Below are positions 1 through 6,274 of a DNA stretch of 9,173 nucleotides, piece after piece. The notes under the pieces were generated by a model. That model had not been told where the DNA came from. It saw only the letters and a program-made list of their open reading frames with translations, and made no database searches. Position numbers and translations under genes: made by a program. How positions within the stretch are numbered: position 1 is the stretch's first letter; each line of letters starts with the position of its first letter. This stretch comes from a bacterium (GTDB taxonomy: Bacteria; UBA10199; DSSB01). Location of the stretch: contig JAUHYS010000068.1 of the NCBI GenBank assembly GCA_030426445.1, forward strand, positions 1 to 9,173, given 5' to 3'.

Positions 1-14
1 ATTCTTTCGCTTTT

Positions 15-38
15 TTTATAGCTATTTTATAGCTATTT
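15..38. repeat. Short tandem repeat with two ATAGCTAT palindromes
   Basis: The 13-mer TTTATAGCTATTT occurs at 15-27 and again at 26-38, giving an 11-bp period. Each copy holds the perfect 8-bp palindrome ATAGCTAT (18-25 and 29-36). The second copy overlaps the glutaredoxin stop codon (33-35, minus strand). Two palindromes spaced about one helical turn apart could be a protein-binding site, but in AT-rich DNA a slippage duplication is equally likely. No function is assigned. Confidence 0.5.
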
Positions 39-293
39 AAGCATTAAGAGCATTTCTTCTAATTCCCCACTATGTTCTAAAGCAGCTAATTCCTGATAGC
101 CGCCAATCATTTTTTCTTCGATAAAAATTTGTGGAACCGTCCGCCAACCAGTGCGTTGTTTCAGTTCGACCTTTTTTATGGGGTCAGACACGTCTATTTC
201 CTCATAAGCGATTTGTTTTTTTTCTAATAAGGCTTTAGCGGCATCACAATAAGGGCAGTAATCGGTTGTATAAACTTTTACTTTTGGATTCAT
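33..293 (-). CDS. grxC: Dithiol glutaredoxin (glutaredoxin 3 type)
   Basis: This is a small cytoplasmic thiol-disulfide oxidoreductase. Glutaredoxins reduce protein disulfides and glutathione mixed disulfides using glutathione. The 86-aa protein is a complete single thioredoxin-fold domain of normal length for the family. Visible motifs are the active site CPYC at residues 13-16, the TVP cis-proline loop at 52-54 (glutathione binding), and Gly-Gly at 64-65. The usual acidic pair after Gly-Gly is replaced by Tyr-Gln. Two active-site cysteines make it the dithiol class rather than the monothiol CGFS class linked to Fe-S transfer. The start is the ATG at 293; no Shine-Dalgarno sequence precedes it, only a run of A. 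The gene diverges from the PPDK/PEP-synthase regulator and has no co-directional neighbour inside the window. The identity is secure; the grxC symbol rests on length and motif. Confidence 0.95.
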   Translation of the reverse strand: MNPKVKVYTTDYCPYCDAAKALLEKKQIAYEEIDVSDPIKKVELKQRTGWRTVPQIFIEEKMIGGYQELAALEHSGELEEMLLMLK

Positions 294-299
294 TTTTTT

Positions 300-328
300 A
301 GCATAATCAAAACTGGGTTTTGGCTCAA
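300..328 (-). promoter_or_regulatory. Candidate promoter for the glutaredoxin gene
   Basis: On the minus strand, TTGAGC (328-323) and TATGCT (305-300) are separated by 17 bp, each matching 4 of 6 consensus sigma-70 bases. The -10 ends only 6 nt before the ATG at 293, so transcription would begin at or beside the start codon. That fits the missing ribosome binding site. A perfect inverted repeat, CAAAAC-TGG-GTTTTG (308-322, plus strand), fills most of the spacer and could be an operator. Predicted by eye only. Confidence 0.4.
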
Positions 329-370
329 GAGCTCTTTTTGGTTGCTGAATAGTTTAAAAAATAAGCTTTA

Positions 371-399
371 TTGACATTAGGTTAATAACAAGTAAGAAT
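371..399 (+). promoter_or_regulatory. Candidate promoter for the PPDK/PEP-synthase regulator
   Basis: A perfect -35 hexamer TTGACA (371-376) is followed after 16-17 bp by TAAGAAT (393-399), a mediocre -10 with 3 of 6 matches in either register. The implied 5' leader is about 45-50 nt to the ATG at 453. The ribosome site before that ATG is weak (AGAAAG near 441-446). Position in the divergent spacer supports the call. Confidence 0.45.
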
Positions 400-452
400 A
401 CAGCCGTCAATTTTGGATTAAAAAATTCAAATTAAAATAAAGAAAGTGCATT

Positions 453-1265
453 ATGGTAAAAAAACCCAGCTATCATATTTTTGCGGTTTCGGATGCAACC
501 GGAGAAATGGCGATGAACATGGCTTTTGCAGCTATGCGACAGTTTAGTATCGAAAATGTCAATATTGTCCGTAAACCCAAAGTGATGAGTCAAGACCGTA
601 TGGTGGAAGTCGTTAGCGAAGCAAAAAAAAACCATGCGGTGGTGCTTTTTACCTTTGTTAGCTCAGAGCGCCGTCAGTGGTTCATTGAAGAATGCGCAAA
701 GCAACAAGTTGTCGCAGTGGACCTTTTAGGTCCGTGCATGGAAGTCCTCTCTAATTATTTTCATTCCTCTCCCAGCTCGGAACCCGGTTTGCAATACCGA
801 CAAACTAGCGAATATTTTCGCCGCCAGGAGGCCATCGACTTTACAGTCAAACACGATGATGGACTCGGTCTGGATACGATCTCTCAGACGGATATTTTAC
901 TTTTGGGGATTTCCCGTACCTCAAAAACACCCCTTAGTATTTACTTGGCTTTTCGTGGTTATAAAGTTGCCAATGTGCCTTTAGTGCATAATGTTCCACT
1001 CCCTAGTGAAGTTGAACAAAGTGACAAAAGTAAAATGTTGGGCTTAATCATCTCCCAAGAAAAATTAGTGCAGTTTAGAGAAAGCCGCCTTGTAAAGCTA
1101 GGCCGACCCCTATCCGAAGAGTATGCCAGTCCAGAAAAAGTCGATGAAGAAATCCGATATGCTCGAAAAACTTTTGAACGTTTGGGCAATATCCCAGTGA
1201 TTGATGTGACGGGCAAGGCGATTGAAGAAATTGCGACGGAAGTCTTATTAGTTTTGGGTAAGTAA
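453..1265 (+). CDS. Pyruvate phosphate dikinase / PEP synthase regulatory protein (bifunctional kinase-phosphorylase)
   Basis: Members of this family (formerly DUF299) control PPDK or PEP synthase, which interconvert pyruvate and phosphoenolpyruvate. They phosphorylate an active-site-region threonine with ADP (inactivation) and remove the phosphate with inorganic phosphate (activation). The 270-aa length is normal. Visible are the N-terminal SDATGE block (residues 13-18), the EAIDFTVKHDDG block (126-137), the P-loop GISRTSKTP (152-160) followed by LSIYLA, the ANVPLV strand (173-178), and the C-terminal DVTGKAIEEIATEV helix (251-264). The SDxTGE and SRTSKTPLS wording looks closer to the PPDK-regulator type (Bacillus YqfL, plant RP1) than to the E. 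coli PEP-synthase regulator, but family subtype by eye is unsure. The target enzyme gene is not in the window. The gene stands alone on the plus strand and converges on nadK. Confidence 0.93.
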   Translation: MVKKPSYHIFAVSDATGEMAMNMAFAAMRQFSIENVNIVRKPKVMSQDRMVEVVSEAKKNHAVVLFTFVSSERRQWFIEECAKQQVVAVDLLGPCMEVLSNYFHSSPSSEPGLQYRQTSEYFRRQEAIDFTVKHDDGLGLDTISQTDILLLGISRTSKTPLSIYLAFRGYKVANVPLVHNVPLPSEVEQSDKSKMLGLIISQEKLVQFRESRLVKLGRPLSEEYASPEKVDEEIRYARKTFERLGNIPVIDVTGKAIEEIATEVLLVLGK

Positions 1266-1279
1266 TCCAAAAATTTTTT
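1252..1279 (+). terminator. Weak intrinsic terminator after the dikinase regulator
   Basis: TTTTGG (1252-1257) can pair with CCAAAA (1267-1272) around a 9-nt loop that contains the stop codon. A T-run at 1274-1279 and more T at 1281-1284 follow. The stem is short and AT-rich, so termination would be modest. Only 17 bp separate the two convergent genes, so some signal is expected here. Confidence 0.35.
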
Positions 1280-1282
1280 ATT

Positions 1283-2173
1283 TTAGAAAACGGCTTTTAG
1301 AGGAGCCCCTAAACAATCCACTGTGATTTTTTCGCCATACTGGATAGGGACTTCAATATGATTTCCATCGATATAGATGGAACTTTGTCTCATTTTAGAA
1401 ATGATTTCGATTTTTTGAGTTTTATTTAATATGCCTCGAAGCAGTTTGTGTTTTTTTCCTTCGAGGTAAGGTTCGCGTACGGCATAGAGCAAGCACTGTT
1501 TAGTAGGAAGGACGGATTGCATTCCCGAAGAGTGAATTGCCGCAGTTGAACCCGTTCCACTTGCCATCCATATTCCCGAACTCTTTTGTTCTTCTTGCTT
1601 TTTACCCACTTTTATCAAATATCGACTGGTACCGGCTGGACTTTGATGAGCCAGCAAAACATCGTTTAAAGCAAGGTCCGAAAGAATTTTGTTATTTACT
1701 TTTACCCTCAATCTGGGAAGAAAAACAGGCTTTCTATCTCCAGTAATAAGGTCAATCAGGATTGAAAGAAAATTCTCCATGCGTCCCCGGCAAAGTGCTC
1801 CGGTACTGTCCGAAGGAGCCGCATTGACTCCTAAAAGCAACTGGTTTTTAACAAAATGACTTGTCGCCAAAAAGGTTCCATCTCCTCCTACGCTAATAAC
1901 TAAATCGACTTTATCTATTTTTTGAAGCACTTTGCGATGAATGACTTCACGTTCGACACCCAATAAATCTAGTGTTCGTAGAATACCCTCTAAGCTCTTT
2001 TGGTGCTGGTCATAAACGCTTTGCCAATGTAAGGTTGTAGGGTGTTTTTGTTTGAGCAGTTTTTTATAATAGGGATCTTTTTTTTCTAAGATATGAATTT
2101 GATAAAGAGGTTTATTAAAAACCACTAAGGCTTTTTTAAAAAATAAGCCTTTTGTATTTTTTCTTTTTTTCAT
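1283..2173 (-). CDS. nadK: NAD kinase (NADK2/plant NADK3-like subtype)
   Basis: The enzyme phosphorylates the 2'-hydroxyl of NAD(H) to make NADP(H) in the cytoplasm. The 296-aa protein has the family signature GGDGT at residues 96-100 and the ALND element (168-171) in place of the usual bacterial N-E. The glycine-rich nucleotide-binding block SSGIWMASGTGSTAAIHSSG (198-217) and a C-terminal SSIYIDG strand (264-270) follow. Common bacterial NadK reads roughly STPTGSTAY in the glycine-rich block. Here the SSG...GTGSTAA...HS wording, STGALC (123-128), VREP (232-235) and the SIYIDG ending recall plant NADK3 (an NADH-preferring kinase) and animal NADK2. NADH preference is therefore possible but unproven. 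The start ATG overlaps the nadD stop (ATGA) and has an AGAGGA ribosome site just upstream, indicating translational coupling. It is the last gene of the plsB-nadD-nadK operon. Confidence 0.9.
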   Translation of the reverse strand: MKKRKNTKGLFFKKALVVFNKPLYQIHILEKKDPYYKKLLKQKHPTTLHWQSVYDQHQKSLEGILRTLDLLGVEREVIHRKVLQKIDKVDLVISVGGDGTFLATSHFVKNQLLLGVNAAPSDSTGALCRGRMENFLSILIDLITGDRKPVFLPRLRVKVNNKILSDLALNDVLLAHQSPAGTSRYLIKVGKKQEEQKSSGIWMASGTGSTAAIHSSGMQSVLPTKQCLLYAVREPYLEGKKHKLLRGILNKTQKIEIISKMRQSSIYIDGNHIEVPIQYGEKITVDCLGAPLKAVF

Positions 2174-2706
2174 GCTTCCTCTTGGTAGAGTTTGTGTTGT
2201 TTAATATATTTGATAACCGGGGTGGCAACCCATAAATCAGTTTTTTTTCCTTCCTTTATTTTTTTTCTTAACTCGGAAGAGCTGATGTCCATAAAAGGAG
2301 AATCCTGAGCAGGAGCACGTGCTAAAAACAGTAAGTCACACAATTGTTTAATTTTTTCAGGGTGCTTCCAAGTCTTGATTTGTTTCTTTAAGTCGGATCC
2401 TAGCACAAAGGTCAATGAAAATTTTGGATATATTTTTTTTAAATGCGTGATGAGATCCACTGTATAGCCACTAAGGCTTTTTTCATCTTCACAAACTTTA
2501 ACTTTTTCTCCCACTTCGTCAAACGCCAGGTGGCACATTTTGATTCGGTGAATAAAGGCGCTTTGCAAGCCTTTTTTAAAAGGATGATGGTAACTAGGAA
2601 AGACTTGAACTTGATCAAAGCCTTTTTCTTGGAGCAGATATTGAATAATTTGACCATGACCTAAATGAGGGGGGTCAAAGGAACCGCCTAATATTGCTAG
2701 CTTCAT
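2170..2706 (-). CDS. nadD: Nicotinate-nucleotide adenylyltransferase
   Basis: NadD joins nicotinate mononucleotide to AMP from ATP, giving deamido-NAD, the penultimate step of NAD synthesis. The 178-aa protein carries the nucleotidyltransferase signature GGSFDPPHLGH at residues 7-17, in which the two histidines bind ATP phosphates. It also has the YTVD element (81-84), the GSD loop (103-105) and the second ATP-binding motif ISSSELR (141-147). It is slightly shorter than typical NadD (about 190-215 aa) but has all the catalytic landmarks. The start is 4 bp after the plsB stop, and the stop overlaps the nadK start, so it sits mid-operon. NadK acts two steps further down the same pathway after NAD synthetase, whose gene is not seen here. 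NadD versus the closely related PPAT (CoaD) is settled by length and the ISSSELR motif. Confidence 0.93.
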   Translation of the reverse strand: MKLAILGGSFDPPHLGHGQIIQYLLQEKGFDQVQVFPSYHHPFKKGLQSAFIHRIKMCHLAFDEVGEKVKVCEDEKSLSGYTVDLITHLKKIYPKFSLTFVLGSDLKKQIKTWKHPEKIKQLCDLLFLARAPAQDSPFMDISSSELRKKIKEGKKTDLWVATPVIKYIKQHKLYQEEA

Positions 2707-2710
2707 TGAG

Positions 2711-5347
2711 TTAACTCTTTTTATTTAGAAGTTTTTCTAGAACTAAAGTAGTGTCTAAAATTTTCTGTTTTGCAGGCCCTAGACAAAGTTTTTTGCTCTT
2801 TTTTTCATCTGTAAAACGTAAAATTCCCATTTCTGTGAGCCTCCTAATTGCATTTTGAATATTAAATTTGGAAAGACACTCAAGATAAGATAACCTATTT
2901 TTTAATTTGAGCAATTTGCCGTGATCAATGGTATTTTGAATAAGCTGGATTTCAGTGAGTGAAAAGTCCTTGAGTCGATGAATGGTGTCTAATGTCAGCC
3001 AATAGGATTCTAAAGTGGGTAAAATGATTTCAGTTGTCCAGTCGGGTAACTTTAAGTTTCCTTCATGAATTGACTGGATTAAAGAGGTGTCTTGCGAAAA
3101 AAAGAATTCTTTGTTGAGCAATTGACTCAGTTGAATAAACAGATCATGAGAATTTTCTGTTTGTAGAGAACACAGCTTGGCAAGAGAAAGTTCTGCAAAA
3201 AAATAAATAGCTTGGTTTTTAAAAAAATTGAGCCGACTTATCGCATCGTCAGGAATACATAAAAACTTTCCATCTAGATCTTCGAGTGATTGAATCAAAC
3301 CTTCCTTTAAAAACTGTTCAAGGCTTTCTTGGATGGCATGGTGAAAATCTTTCGATAGTGCCTCGGAAACGCGCACTGATTTATCTTTAATAACATAGAA
3401 AAGAATTTCACATTTTTGATGGACATCTTTAAATTGAAACTCTCCTTTACGAGGACTCAGTAGGGCCGTTGCAACTAATGCAGAGGTCAATAAAGTAGAA
3501 ACTTGGTTAATGTCATGGCAAATTTTGAAACCCAGTTCTTCGTTAAATTTTCTAAATAATTTGCTATCTTGTAAGATAGTCCCGATGTCCTCATTAAGAC
3601 TTGCCTTTAAAGATAGAGGGTTGGCAAATTGAATATAAACCTTGCCGTATCGCTTTTTTAGAAATTTAGGTAGCTTAAATAAGTCTGTGGTTTTTTCTTT
3701 CTTTTTTTGTTCACCTGCAACTTCTTTGAGGTAAGACTTTTCTTCGATAATATTTTCATAATCAATGGAAGCAGGAACAAAATAAATATCGGGTAGTTTT
3801 CCTTTTAAAAAAATTTCCACAATCATTGAAAGAAACCCCAGTTTTGGAGGGAACATTTTTCCCGAACGAGAACGTGTGCCTTCGATAAAAAATTCTTGAA
3901 AGTAATTTTCTTGCAAAAGCTTTTCTATATAAAGTTTAAGAGCAAATTTATAGAGAGGGTCATTGCCAAAGCTTCTACGTATAAAATAAGCGCCTGATTT
4001 ACGAAAAATGGGACCCATTGGCCAAAAGTTGAGATTATTTCCAGCACAAATGTGAGGCAAACTGAGGTTGTTATGATGAAAGGCGTAAGTAATTATGAGA
4101 TAGTCTAAATGACTTTTATGAGCAGGGACAATAATGACAGGGGCGTCCTTTGCAATTTTTTTAATCTTTTGGATGCCTTCCTTATCGACTTCTACTCCAT
4201 TATAGAAACGCTTAAAAAGCCAGGTTAATGCGTAATCCCAAAGCTCTAACAAAGTAATATTATTTGTAGCACTGACGATTTCATGAAAATGTCGAGAAAG
4301 TTTTTTTCGAACTTTTTCCTTTGTCATTTTTTTAAAATCATTTTGTTCGATAAAGTGGCCCAATGCTTTTTCTAGATTGGGATCTTCCAAAAGCTCAGCA
4401 ATCACTCGTCTCCTCGGTTTAAGTCTGGGCCCGGTGACTTGAAAAACCTCTTGCCTAAAAGTCTTTTCTAAAAATTTAATCAAGGGAGAAGTCATTTCTT
4501 CTAAACCTTGAGAAGCGTTTTGTTCTTGTATCCAATTTTGGATATCAATGGGTTGACCTATTTTAGCAACGGCTCTTTTTTTAAAGCGCCTTAAAAATAG
4601 AAGAACTTTACGCAAATAAGTGGGATTCTCTCTTTCACCTAAAAGGATTTCACTGAGTGATTTTCTTTCTTTGCCGGGAAGTTTATCGTAAATAAAATGG
4701 AGTGGTACAAACTGAGTTTGTAAATTAGCTTCCTGAGAAATTTTAATCATTTCTTTTAGGACTTCACGTTGTTGAGTAAAGTTTTTTTCAATCCAAACAT
4801 TTTCTCGGGGTAAATCAAGACAGAAAAGAATGACTTTTTTTTCCTGTAGAGCTTTTTTAAGATCAAATAAGTTTTGATTGTAGGGCCATGCACCATGGGT
4901 GAAAAAGGTATCCCATTTCTGAAAACGAATCAGTTTAGCTTCAGAACGAGGCATCCAATGACTCATTTTAATCATGTTATTGTGAATGGCCAGTGGTAGC
5001 TTGTTTTTTAAAAAGAGTTCATTAAAGTAATTATATTCGACTTGCCCCCAATTTCTCATTAAAAGAATCGTAGGACCTTTTTGATACGCTTCTTGATAAT
5101 TTTTTAACTCTTCTTCATTAAAACGGACTCGTTGAAAGCTTTTTCCAAAAAACCATCGGTGGAGGGAATTAAAGCTTTCTAACATCCGAGAGGTATCGAG
5201 GTTAACAGTTTGCTGATTTTTTTGTTCAAAATAATGGGGCCATTTTTTGCGAAACCAAAGGTAGATAGGTCGCAATAGCTTAAGAAATTTTAGCAAAATG
5301 GAAAAGAATATAGAGTTTACTTCTTGCATGTTAATGACTTTACTCAA
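2711..5347 (-). CDS. plsB: Glycerol-3-phosphate 1-O-acyltransferase, PlsB type
   Basis: PlsB transfers an acyl chain from acyl-ACP or acyl-CoA to sn-1 of glycerol-3-phosphate, the first committed step of phospholipid synthesis, at the inner membrane. The 878-aa product (E. coli PlsB is about 807) has all four acyltransferase blocks: HKSHLD (410-415, catalytic His410/Asp415), GAYFIRRSF (452-460), FIEGTRSRSGK (487-497) and VPASIDYE (524-531). TGPRLKPR (305-312) and AGNNLNFWPMGPIFRK (435-450) also closely match E. coli PlsB as I remember it. Residues 90-275 look like a degenerate second acyltransferase-like unit without the HxxxxD pair. The C-terminal 300 residues are helical. The furthest start is TTG at 5347; an ATG at 5329 (codon 7) is equally plausible, and neither has a good ribosome site. 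First gene of the operon with nadD and nadK. Confidence 0.95.
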   Translation of the reverse strand: MSKVINMQEVNSIFFSILLKFLKLLRPIYLWFRKKWPHYFEQKNQQTVNLDTSRMLESFNSLHRWFFGKSFQRVRFNEEELKNYQEAYQKGPTILLMRNWGQVEYNYFNELFLKNKLPLAIHNNMIKMSHWMPRSEAKLIRFQKWDTFFTHGAWPYNQNLFDLKKALQEKKVILFCLDLPRENVWIEKNFTQQREVLKEMIKISQEANLQTQFVPLHFIYDKLPGKERKSLSEILLGERENPTYLRKVLLFLRRFKKRAVAKIGQPIDIQNWIQEQNASQGLEEMTSPLIKFLEKTFRQEVFQVTGPRLKPRRRVIAELLEDPNLEKALGHFIEQNDFKKMTKEKVRKKLSRHFHEIVSATNNITLLELWDYALTWLFKRFYNGVEVDKEGIQKIKKIAKDAPVIIVPAHKSHLDYLIITYAFHHNNLSLPHICAGNNLNFWPMGPIFRKSGAYFIRRSFGNDPLYKFALKLYIEKLLQENYFQEFFIEGTRSRSGKMFPPKLGFLSMIVEIFLKGKLPDIYFVPASIDYENIIEEKSYLKEVAGEQKKKEKTTDLFKLPKFLKKRYGKVYIQFANPLSLKASLNEDIGTILQDSKLFRKFNEELGFKICHDINQVSTLLTSALVATALLSPRKGEFQFKDVHQKCEILFYVIKDKSVRVSEALSKDFHHAIQESLEQFLKEGLIQSLEDLDGKFLCIPDDAISRLNFFKNQAIYFFAELSLAKLCSLQTENSHDLFIQLSQLLNKEFFFSQDTSLIQSIHEGNLKLPDWTTEIILPTLESYWLTLDTIHRLKDFSLTEIQLIQNTIDHGKLLKLKNRLSYLECLSKFNIQNAIRRLTEMGILRFTDEKKSKKLCLGPAKQKILDTTLVLEKLLNKKS

Positions 5348-5371
5348 TATTTTAATAGAATTAAAGGAGAA

Positions 5372-5377
5372 CTTATA
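5372..5377 (-). promoter_or_regulatory. Candidate -10 box for the plsB-nadD-nadK operon
   Basis: On the minus strand, TATAAG (5377-5372) matches 5 of 6 bases of the -10 consensus and lies 24 nt upstream of the TTG start. No convincing -35 hexamer sits at the right distance, so this may need an activator, or it may be chance in AT-rich DNA. Confidence 0.25.
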
Positions 5378-5419
5378 GTAGACTGCTCCTTTCTAAGGTT
5401 AAAGAATATTCATGTGGCT

Positions 5420-5436
5420 GTAAAGTTTCACTTTAC
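5420..5436. promoter_or_regulatory. Perfect inverted repeat, candidate operator in the divergent spacer
   Basis: GTAAAGT (5420-5426), a TTC centre, and ACTTTAC (5430-5436) form a perfect 7-bp inverted repeat in the 231-bp spacer between plsB and the exported-protein gene. No T-run follows on either strand, so it is not an intrinsic terminator. A dimeric regulator could bind here and act on either gene. The rest of the spacer (5348-5578) is AT-rich, with several -10-like words but no clear plus-strand promoter. Confidence 0.4.
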
Positions 5437-5568
5437 CTAAAAACCATTCACTCCATTTAACGTTTAATAAAGATGAATAGTCATATTACATAATATTATC
5501 TTTAAAATTCTAGTGACTTAAATGAGTTATTATGTATTAATTCAGTCTCATTCAAAAATACCTTTCAT

Positions 5569-5573
5569 AGGAG
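5569..5573 (+). promoter_or_regulatory. Ribosome binding site that fixes the start of the exported protein
   Basis: AGGAG at 5569-5573 lies 5 nt before the ATG at 5579. This, together with the signal peptide that begins exactly there, favours 5579 over the in-frame ATG at 5522. Confidence 0.8.
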
Positions 5574-5578
5574 ATGTT

Positions 5579-6244
5579 ATGAAATCATTGAAAAAGTTAA
5601 TCGCTTTGGGAAGTTTTTCCCTACTTATTCTAGGTTTTTTGCCTTGGGTACATGCTTATAAAGCCCCTTTAATGGACATTGAGACCTTATTAAAATCAGG
5701 TGGAGATAATTCCATGTGGTTTTCAGGAAAGCTCATTGATAAAGAGGAAAAGTTTAAAGCCAAAGGTATGCCGTATACTGTTTTGACTTTTGAAGTTCAA
5801 AAAGTCTTAAAAGGGCAACCTGCTTCTTATGAACACCCTACCTACAAAACACGATTAACAAAGAGTCAGCCTCCCAAAACCATCAAAGTCAATATTTTTG
5901 GAAATGCAAGTAGAGGGACTTTGGTACCTGGTGTGGGTACAGAGTTAGAGTTAGGTGCCGAAGGTATTTTTGGATTTTATGGAGCAAGTAAACTTTCTTT
6001 TACCAGTTTGGTAGGGGGTAGTTCCCAAGGTGCTTTTATTAAACAAAGCAATGGAAAGTTAGCAAATGGCCTGCAAAATAATGTTTTAAAAGTATCTAAT
6101 CTTTCTAATAAAAATGAGAGGCTTTCTCAAACCTTGAAAACTCTAAAAACTCAACAAGCAATAGATCAAGGTGCAGTCGATGCGAAAGAACTGGAAACCC
6201 TCATTTTAGGTTTGTCAGAAATTCTCTATCCACAAGCTCAATAA
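5579..6244 (+). CDS. Sec-exported protein of unknown function, partner of the adjacent metalloprotease
   Basis: I do not recognise a named family. From the ATG at 5579 the product is 221 aa and opens with a classical signal peptide: Lys at 2, 5 and 6, a hydrophobic core at about 7-24, and a VHA-Y cleavage site after residue 26. The mature part has no cysteine. Residues 45-79 (MWFSGKLID ... YTVLTFEVQKVLKG) have the strand pattern of a beta domain that I recall in many bacterial exported proteins: a G-x-V/L strand, then a T-F-x-V strand ending in LKG. IFGFYG and SSQGAF (148-153) follow at the distance expected for that pattern. The last 50 residues look helical and polar. A further ATG at 5522 would add 19 residues in front of the signal peptide and is unlikely. 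The metalloprotease gene starts 30 bp downstream, so the two are probably co-transcribed. Extracellular or periplasmic location is inferred. Confidence 0.8.
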   Translation: MKSLKKLIALGSFSLLILGFLPWVHAYKAPLMDIETLLKSGGDNSMWFSGKLIDKEEKFKAKGMPYTVLTFEVQKVLKGQPASYEHPTYKTRLTKSQPPKTIKVNIFGNASRGTLVPGVGTELELGAEGIFGFYGASKLSFTSLVGGSSQGAFIKQSNGKLANGLQNNVLKVSNLSNKNERLSQTLKTLKTQQAIDQGAVDAKELETLILGLSEILYPQAQ

Positions 6245-6274
6245 AGCTAAATAGTATAAGAAGGAACGAATATC

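Noticed and set aside
432..635. Minus-strand 67-aa frame over the start of the dikinase regulator
   Set aside because: It overlaps a well-supported gene in antisense and has no recognisable protein features.
5437..5568. Several TATAAT-like words upstream of the exported-protein gene
   Set aside because: The region is so AT-rich that such words are expected by chance; no -35 partner at 16-18 bp could be paired with any of them.
5522..5578. In-frame ATG at 5522 that would lengthen the exported protein by 19 residues
   Set aside because: The ATG at 5579 has AGGAG 5 nt upstream and begins exactly at a classical signal peptide; the extra residues would bury the signal peptide inside the protein.
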